Below, piece after piece: positions 6,233 through 9,813 of a stretch of 9,813 nucleotides of DNA. The position numbers and the translations under genes are program-made. Source of the DNA: PNAI01 sp964575715 (GTDB lineage: Bacteria; Pseudomonadota; Alphaproteobacteria; Rhizobiales; Xanthobacteraceae); NCBI GenBank assembly GCA_964575715.1, contig CAZNSG010000272.1, forward strand, positions 1 through 9,813, read 5' to 3'. The notes under the pieces were generated by a model that searched no databases, had not been told where the DNA came from, and worked only from the letters and a program-made list of their open reading frames with translations. Each line of letters begins with the position of its first letter. Position 1 is the first letter of the stretch.

Positions 6233-6292
6233 AGTTCCTTCAGCAGTTGCGGCAAATTCGGCTAGGAACTTCAAATCGAAAAGCGGCACTAG
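6215..6292 (-). repeat. CTAGTGCC palindromic element, copy 1
   Basis: This is a 78-bp element. CTAGTGCCGC (6215-6224) pairs with 6283-6292, and the adjoining 15 bp 6225-6239 pairs with 6264-6278. A 4-base AAAA bulge lies on the right side (6279-6282) and the loop is 24 nt. There is no mismatch in 25 bp. In reverse orientation it has the same plan as the element at 6306-6381: outer stem, T-rich bulge, inner stem with GAAGTTC, loop. It contains the stop codon of the DUF2794 gene. Confidence 0.88.
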
Positions 6293-6305
6293 AATCATAG
6301 AGTTG

Positions 6306-6381
6306 CTAGTGCCCCTTTGTTTCCGAAGTTCGTGTCAGAGTGTGCTGCGGCGTATCACGAACTTCGGAAACGGGGCACTAG
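6306..6381 (+). repeat. CTAGTGCC palindromic element, copy 2
   Basis: This is a 76-bp element. CTAGTGCCCC (6306-6315) pairs with 6372-6381. After a TTT bulge (6316-6318), 6319-6334 pairs with 6356-6371, leaving a 21-nt loop. All 26 bp pair. It lies 13 bp from copy 1 in opposite orientation and 16 bp before the GNAT stop codon. There is no T-run, so it is not a classic terminator. The pair may nevertheless block read-through between the convergent genes or protect mRNA 3' ends, as REP/BIME elements do. Confidence 0.88.
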
Positions 6382-6397
6382 TCGCGGTTTGACTTGC

Positions 6398-6919
6398 TTA
6401 GGGATTAGTCGTCGCGCCCGGCCCAAGCGCGCGCTGCATGATCACGGAATCGAGCCAGCGGCCGAATTTGAAGCCGACATTCTCGATGGTGCCGACGTGA
6501 CGAAAGCCGGCGGCGCGGTGCAGTTCGATCGACGCGGTTTGCGCCGAATCTCCGATCACGGCGATCATCTGGCGAAAATCGCGCGCCGTGCTCTCGGCCA
6601 TCAGCCGATCGAGCAGTGCGCGCCCGATGCCTCTGCGAGCGGCGGCCGGATCGACGTAGATCGAATCCTCCACCGCCCAGCGATAGGCCGGCCGCGTGCG
6701 ATAGGGGCCGGCATAGGCAAAGCCGAGCATGGTGCCATCAAACTCGGCCGCCAAGTAAGGATAGCCGCCCTCCGCCAGCGCGCGAAGCCGGCGCGCCATC
6801 TCGGCCTGGTCAGGCGGTTCAATCTCGAACGAAGCCGTGCCGTGCCGTACCGCATGGTCATAGATGCGCGTGATGGCGGGAATGTCGGCGGGAGCGACGG
6901 CGCGGATGAGCGCGGGCAT
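6398..6919 (-). CDS. GNAT family N-acetyltransferase (phosphinothricin acetyltransferase / MnaT-like)
   Basis: This is a 173-residue GCN5-related acetyltransferase expected to transfer acetyl from acetyl-CoA to an amine, probably of an amino acid or analogue. The N-terminus IRAVAPADIPAITRIYDHAV and the C-terminal block SIELHRAAGFRHVGTIENVG plus FGRWLD place it in the Pat/YncA subgroup. That subgroup acetylates phosphinothricin, methionine sulfone/sulfoximine or similar compounds. The acetyl-CoA pyrophosphate loop is RRGIGR (95-100) after IYVDP. E84 in VEDSIYV fits the position of the catalytic glutamate. The start ATG at 6919 suits the family length but has only a weak ribosome-binding site. 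It follows the BI-1 terminator, so it needs its own promoter or read-through. The exact substrate cannot be read from the sequence. Confidence 0.92.
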   Translation of the reverse strand: MPALIRAVAPADIPAITRIYDHAVRHGTASFEIEPPDQAEMARRLRALAEGGYPYLAAEFDGTMLGFAYAGPYRTRPAYRWAVEDSIYVDPAAARRGIGRALLDRLMAESTARDFRQMIAVIGDSAQTASIELHRAAGFRHVGTIENVGFKFGRWLDSVIMQRALGPGATTNP

Positions 6920-6944
6920 GGCGGAAAGTTAAAGGCGATCCCCG

Positions 6945-6978
6945 AAAAAAGAAAACGCCCCGGCGCGTGGCCGGGGCG
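6945..6978 (-). terminator. Terminator of the first BI-1 gene
   Basis: Arms 6956-6963 and 6971-6978 (CGCCCCGG/CCGGGGCG) form an 8-bp GC hairpin with a 7-nt loop. On the minus strand it is followed by TTTTCTTTTTT (6955-6945). It lies 26 bp past the BI-1 stop codon and 25 bp before the GNAT ATG. Confidence 0.88.
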
Positions 6979-7003
6979 CTCTCGATTTGTCTGTTGTCTG
7001 CGA

Positions 7004-7771
7004 TCAGCGCCGGTCGCCGACCAGGCGGAGCAGCATCAGGAACAAGTTGATGAAGTCGAGATAGAGCGACAATGCGCCCATTATTGCCTTGCGGCCGGCC
7101 ACCGTGCCGTCGTCATGAGCGTCGTACATTTCCTTGATGCGCTGGGTGTCGTAGGCGGTAAGTCCCGCGAACACAATCACGCCAATGACCGAAATCGCGA
7201 ACGACAGCGGCCCGCTCGGCCAGATCATGTTCACCAACGATGCGAGGATAATGCCGAACAGGCCCATGATCATGAACGAGCCCATCCCCGACAGATCGCG
7301 CTGCGTGGTGTAGCCATAGAGGCTGAGCGCCCCAAACGAGGCCGCCGAGATAAAGAACACGCGCGTGATCGAGGTGCCGGTATAGACCACGAAGATCGAC
7401 GTCAATGCCAGACCGAGCAGGCCGGCGTAGAGCATGAACAGCGCCATCGCCGTGATGAATTGCAGGCGTTGGATACGGAAACTGATGAAGAACACCAGCC
7501 CCAGCGTCGCCAACATCAAGACGATCGGTGTGAAACCGCCGAGAATCATCTGCCCGAACGGCGTCGCGCCGGTAATCGAATTCCCGACGATGCGAATGGC
7601 ATCGCCGCCGGCGGCCTGGAAGCTAAACCAAGCCACGACGCCGGTCAGCGCCACGGCGGCGCCCATGTAGTTGTAGACGCGGAGCATGTAGGCCCGCAGC
7701 CCCGCATCGATCGCAGCCGCCCGGTCGGCAATGCCGCCGCGCGCCGCTATGTTCCGGTCGAAATCCGACAT
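7004..7771 (-). CDS. Bax inhibitor-1/YccA family membrane protein, paralogue A
   Basis: This is a 255-residue integral membrane protein of the TMBIM/Bax inhibitor-1 family. Bacterial members include YccA (a modulator of FtsH proteolysis) and BsYetJ (a pH-dependent calcium leak channel). About seven hydrophobic helices follow a polar N-terminus (MSDFDRNIAARGG). The conserved core RVFFISAASFGALSLYGYTTQRDL and the last helix GALSLYLDFINLF are diagnostic. Both aspartates matching the di-aspartyl pH sensor are present: D208 in AYDTQ and D239 in LYLDF (compare FDTQ and LFLDF of human BI-1). The start ATG at 7771 has AGAGAGGA about 7 nt upstream. The gene lies 224 bp downstream of a close paralogue, has its own terminator and presumably its own promoter. 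Its leader contains an 8-bp inverted repeat (7795-7802/7827-7834). The physiological role in this organism is unknown. Confidence 0.94.
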   Translation of the reverse strand: MSDFDRNIAARGGIADRAAAIDAGLRAYMLRVYNYMGAAVALTGVVAWFSFQAAGGDAIRIVGNSITGATPFGQMILGGFTPIVLMLATLGLVFFISFRIQRLQFITAMALFMLYAGLLGLALTSIFVVYTGTSITRVFFISAASFGALSLYGYTTQRDLSGMGSFMIMGLFGIILASLVNMIWPSGPLSFAISVIGVIVFAGLTAYDTQRIKEMYDAHDDGTVAGRKAIMGALSLYLDFINLFLMLLRLVGDRR

Positions 7772-7947
7772 GGAAGTATCCTCTCTGATGTTCCGGCCTT
7801 TAGCCGGGAATCTTCCGCCTTGACCTTAAAGGCCACCGGCGTCTCCGTGGCATGAATCTAGTGCACCGCCACGTCTTGCGCCAGATGGGGCCAGAGCCTT
7901 ACTCCGCAATGGTTACAAATTGTTAAGCAACCCGAGGCGGCAAGAAT
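7772..7947 (-). other. Leader and promoter region of BI-1 paralogue A
   Basis: This 176-bp spacer lies between the upstream terminator hairpin and the gene. GGCCTTTA/TAAAGGCC arms at 7795-7802 and 7827-7834 could fold in the mRNA leader just upstream of the ribosome-binding site. An AT-richer stretch (7905-7930) is the likely promoter zone, but I cannot assign boxes. Confidence 0.35.
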
Positions 7948-7976
7948 AAGGCCCCGGCATGCCATGCCGGGGCCTT
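7948..7976 (-). terminator. Terminator hairpin of the second BI-1 gene
   Basis: This is a perfect 14-bp palindrome (AAGGCCCCGGCATG and its complement, one unpaired C at 7962) starting 20 bp past the stop codon at 7996. The T-tract on the minus-strand exit side is weak (TTATTCTT), so termination may be partial. A further partial copy of the arm (ATGCCGGGGC) lies at 7979-7988. Confidence 0.65.
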
Positions 7977-7995
7977 GATGCCGGGGCAGGTTCGC

Positions 7996-8820
7996 TCACT
8001 CCTCGCGCTGGCCGAGCAGCTGCATGAGCAGCGTGAACAGGTTGATGAAATTGAGATAGAGCGAGAGCGCGCCCATGATCGCGGACCGCTCGGCGGTTTC
8101 GCCGTCCATGGCCGCATAGATGTACTCGTTCTTAAGCCGCTGGGTGTCCCAGGCGGTAAGCCCCGCGAATACCAGCACGCCCACGACCGAGATCACCCAT
8201 TGCAGGACCGGTGCTTGGAGAAACAGGTTCACCAGGCTCGCCAGGATCACCCCGAACAGGCCCATGATCAGGAACGAACCCATGCCGGTGAGATCACGCT
8301 GGGTGGTGTAGCCATAAAGGCTCAATGCCCCGAACGAGGCGGCGGTGATGAAGAACACCCGCACGATCGAGGTGTGCGTGTACACCAGGAAGATCGAGCC
8401 GAGCGAGAGGCCCATCAGCGCGGCAAACAGCCAGAACAGCAGCTGGCCCGCCGCCGGGCGCAGCCGTTCAATGCCGAAGCTCAGCACGAATACCAGTGCG
8501 AGCGGCGAGAGCATGATCGCCCACTTAAGCGGGCTGACGAAGACGTAGTAGCCAATCGGCGTCATGAACATGGACTTGCCGATGGGGACCGGAATCTGCA
8601 CGCCATTGCGCAACACCTTCATCGCGGCGGACGCGTCGCCGGTCACCGACAGCATATAGATGCCAAGCGCCGCCAGCCCGGTGATGGCAAGGCCAAGCAC
8701 CATGTAGTTGTAGATGCGCAGCATGTGCGCGCGCAGGCCTTGTTCGATGGCAGTCGTTCCGGCGCGATCAAACGTCTGCCCGAACGGCGAAGCGGCAGTA
8801 TTGCGTTCAAAGTCCGACAT
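7996..8820 (-). CDS. Bax inhibitor-1/YccA family membrane protein, paralogue B
   Basis: This is a 274-residue TMBIM/BI-1 family protein, strongly similar to its downstream neighbour: both begin MSDF(D/E)RN and share RVFFI(S/T)AASFGALSLYGYTTQRDL and ASLVN. It has about seven membrane helices. It differs in a longer segment between helices 1 and 2 (about residues 60-90, VTGDASAAMKVLRNG and beyond) and in the sensor pair. D225 in AWDTQ is kept, but the second position is Asn257 (LYLNFINLF; codon AAT at 8052-8050). The start ATG at 8820 is supported by AAGGAG 8 nt upstream. It probably arose by tandem duplication. The Asp-to-Asn change suggests different gating or partner use if the BsYetJ mechanism applies. 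Confidence 0.94.
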   Translation of the reverse strand: MSDFERNTAASPFGQTFDRAGTTAIEQGLRAHMLRIYNYMVLGLAITGLAALGIYMLSVTGDASAAMKVLRNGVQIPVPIGKSMFMTPIGYYVFVSPLKWAIMLSPLALVFVLSFGIERLRPAAGQLLFWLFAALMGLSLGSIFLVYTHTSIVRVFFITAASFGALSLYGYTTQRDLTGMGSFLIMGLFGVILASLVNLFLQAPVLQWVISVVGVLVFAGLTAWDTQRLKNEYIYAAMDGETAERSAIMGALSLYLNFINLFTLLMQLLGQREE

Positions 8821-8988
8821 GGTCGAACTCCTTCATGGGTTTGAATGTGGGCGTCGGGGTATCTTGCATCCCCTTTGACGGCCACCACCGGCCGTCACAA
8901 CTTATGCATCGATACAATGACTCGCATGCCACGTCTTGATCTTACCTTCGTTTGAACGCGCTAATCGCGTGACCGTTTGTCGCAAGGC
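8821..8988 (-). other. Spacer between ABC permease gene and BI-1 paralogue B
   Basis: This 168-bp spacer contains a perfect 8-bp inverted repeat (TGACGGCC 8876-8883, GGCCGTCA 8890-8897) about 56 nt upstream of the BI-1 start. It has no T-run on either side, so it may be an operator or leader hairpin rather than a terminator. A second small inverted repeat (ACGCG/CGCGT, about 8956-8970) lies just after the permease stop. No clear promoter boxes were identified. Confidence 0.45.
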
Positions 8989-9813
8989 CTACATATTTCT
9001 CAGCACCGGCGCAGCCTTATGGCCAAGTGCGACAAATGTTCCGAGTAACCCAAAAGTAACCATAACCGCCAGCGCACCGATCGCCGCGAACATCGCCGGT
9101 GCCGGCAACCATACGAAGGCGAGATTCATCAGTTCGGTGACCACGAGCCAAGCGGCAACCGTGCCCACAAAGGTGCCGAACAGCGTGGTTGCCAGCCCGA
9201 GCAGCAAGTATTCCAGCGCATAGGCCGCGATCAGCCGCGAACGCGTGGCGCCAAGCGTCTTGAGGATGACGGCGTCATAGACGCGATGACGGTGACCGGC
9301 GGCAAGCGCGCCGCCGAGGACCAGAACCGTGCCAAGCAGCGCAACCAGGCTCGCGCCGCGCACCGCCAGCACAAGGTTCGTCACAATGCCGCCGACCGCT
9401 TCGAGTGCATCCTTGACCCTTACGGTGGTGACGGCCGGAAACGCATCGGCCACGGCCTTGAACAGCGCGCTCTCCTCCTCGCCAGTGCCGCCGCCCGGAT
9501 AGGTGAGCGTGGCGATATCGCTATGCGGCGCGCCGGAAAACGTGCCAGGCGAGAACACCAGCACGAAATTGATGCCCAGGCTCTGCCAGTCCACGCTGCG
9601 CAGGTTGGCAACGCGGGCGGTGATCTCGCGGCCGAGCACGTTGACGGTCACCGCATCGCCGACTTTGAGCGCCAGTCCTTCGGCGATTTTCTTCTCCAAT
9701 GAAACCAGCGGCGGCCCTTGGCGGTCGGCGGCCCACCATTGCCCTTCGGCGAGCCGCGAGCCGCGCGGCATCTCGGCGGCATAGGTGATGCCGCGATCGC
9801 TCTGCAGCACCCA
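8989..9813 (-). CDS. FtsX-like ABC transporter permease, YbbP type (5' end cut by window edge)
   Basis: This is the C-terminal 274 codons of a large FtsX/MacB-fold permease. The frame is open to the window edge, so the start lies beyond 9813. Full-length YbbP-type proteins are about 800-850 residues. The visible part begins with a periplasmic domain (SDRGITYAAEMPRGSRLAEG, LEKKIAEGLALKVGD). It then has three hydrophobic segments at about residues 145-175, 190-225 and 240-265 of the fragment. Between the first and second is the coupling loop HRVYDAVILKTLGATRSR, where KTLGAT is a hallmark of FtsX permeases. The family works with a LolD-like ATPase (YbbA) and often a TesA-type esterase, which should lie upstream outside the window. 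The substrate is not established. The gene ends in TAG at 8989-8991. Confidence 0.9.
   Translation of the reverse strand, partial: WVLQSDRGITYAAEMPRGSRLAEGQWWAADRQGPPLVSLEKKIAEGLALKVGDAVTVNVLGREITARVANLRSVDWQSLGINFVLVFSPGTFSGAPHSDIATLTYPGGGTGEEESALFKAVADAFPAVTTVRVKDALEAVGGIVTNLVLAVRGASLVALLGTVLVLGGALAAGHRHRVYDAVILKTLGATRSRLIAAYALEYLLLGLATTLFGTFVGTVAAWLVVTELMNLAFVWLPAPAMFAAIGALAVMVTFGLLGTFVALGHKAAPVLRNM

Noticed and set aside
6317..7855. 512-codon plus-strand open frame across the GNAT and BI-1 genes
   Set aside because: It is the antisense shadow of two well-supported minus-strand genes, rich in Arg/His/Glu as expected from complementing GC-rich codons, and it crosses a terminator and a palindromic element. 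No domain is recognisable.
7856..7873. Third copy of the CTAGTGCC element (CTAGTGCACCGCC)
   Set aside because: Only the first seven bases match, with no partner arm downstream. It is likely coincidence or an unrecognisable remnant.
7975..8844. 289-codon plus-strand open frame opposite BI-1 paralogue B
   Set aside because: It is an antisense shadow with low-complexity Arg/His/Glu/Gln composition. The minus-strand frame encodes a clear family member.

Overview
The window looks like chromosomal DNA of a GC-rich alphaproteobacterium of the Hyphomicrobiales (Rhizobiales), most likely close to Bradyrhizobium/Rhodopseudomonas or related Xanthobacteraceae. This rests on the alphaproteobacterial type of the proteins (AcnA beginning MTSLDSFKC, DUF1223, DUF2794, YbbP-like permease), on the divergent ccmA/acnA arrangement, and on the G-rich palindromic repeats between genes. 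No phage, plasmid, integrase, CRISPR, rRNA or tRNA gene was seen.

Layout. 1-1444 (minus): the cytochrome c maturation genes ccmA and ccmB (ccmB cut by the window edge), which encode the ATPase and membrane subunit of the CcmAB haem-handling ABC transporter. They are now separated by a repeat-filled insertion (about 577-851). 1445-1729: divergent promoter region. 1730-4507 (plus): acnA, the TCA-cycle aconitase, preceded by an unusual leader hairpin with repeated AAGTCT. 4610-5413 (plus): secreted DUF1223 protein with a CSSC motif. 5414-5860: a gap of about 450 bp that is not empty. It holds a canonical minus-strand terminator, a long inverted repeat and a possible 45-codon minus-strand ORF. 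5861-6232 (plus): DUF2794 protein. 6215-6381: two palindromic elements of one family in opposite orientation. 6398-6919 (minus): GNAT acetyltransferase. 7004-7771 and 7996-8820 (minus): two tandem Bax inhibitor-1/YccA membrane proteins, each with its own terminator. 8989-9813 (minus): C-terminal part of a large FtsX/YbbP-type ABC permease, cut by the window edge.

The genes are mostly housekeeping and do not form one pathway. The more interesting material is between and at the ends of genes. (i) A 21-bp direct repeat shows that the ccmA-ccmB junction, apparently once an ATGA overlap, was split by a 245-bp hairpin-rich insert that replaced the last residues of CcmA. (ii) Two CTAGTGCC elements differ at seven stem positions, all compensated, so pairing has been preserved. 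One of them supplies the last codons and stop of the DUF2794 gene. (iii) A strong terminator at 5503-5534 serves no annotated gene, which implies an unannotated minus-strand transcript. (iv) Of the two BI-1 paralogues, one keeps both aspartates of the family's pH-sensing pair and the other has an Asn in place of the second.

I did not identify a complete new multi-gene system here.
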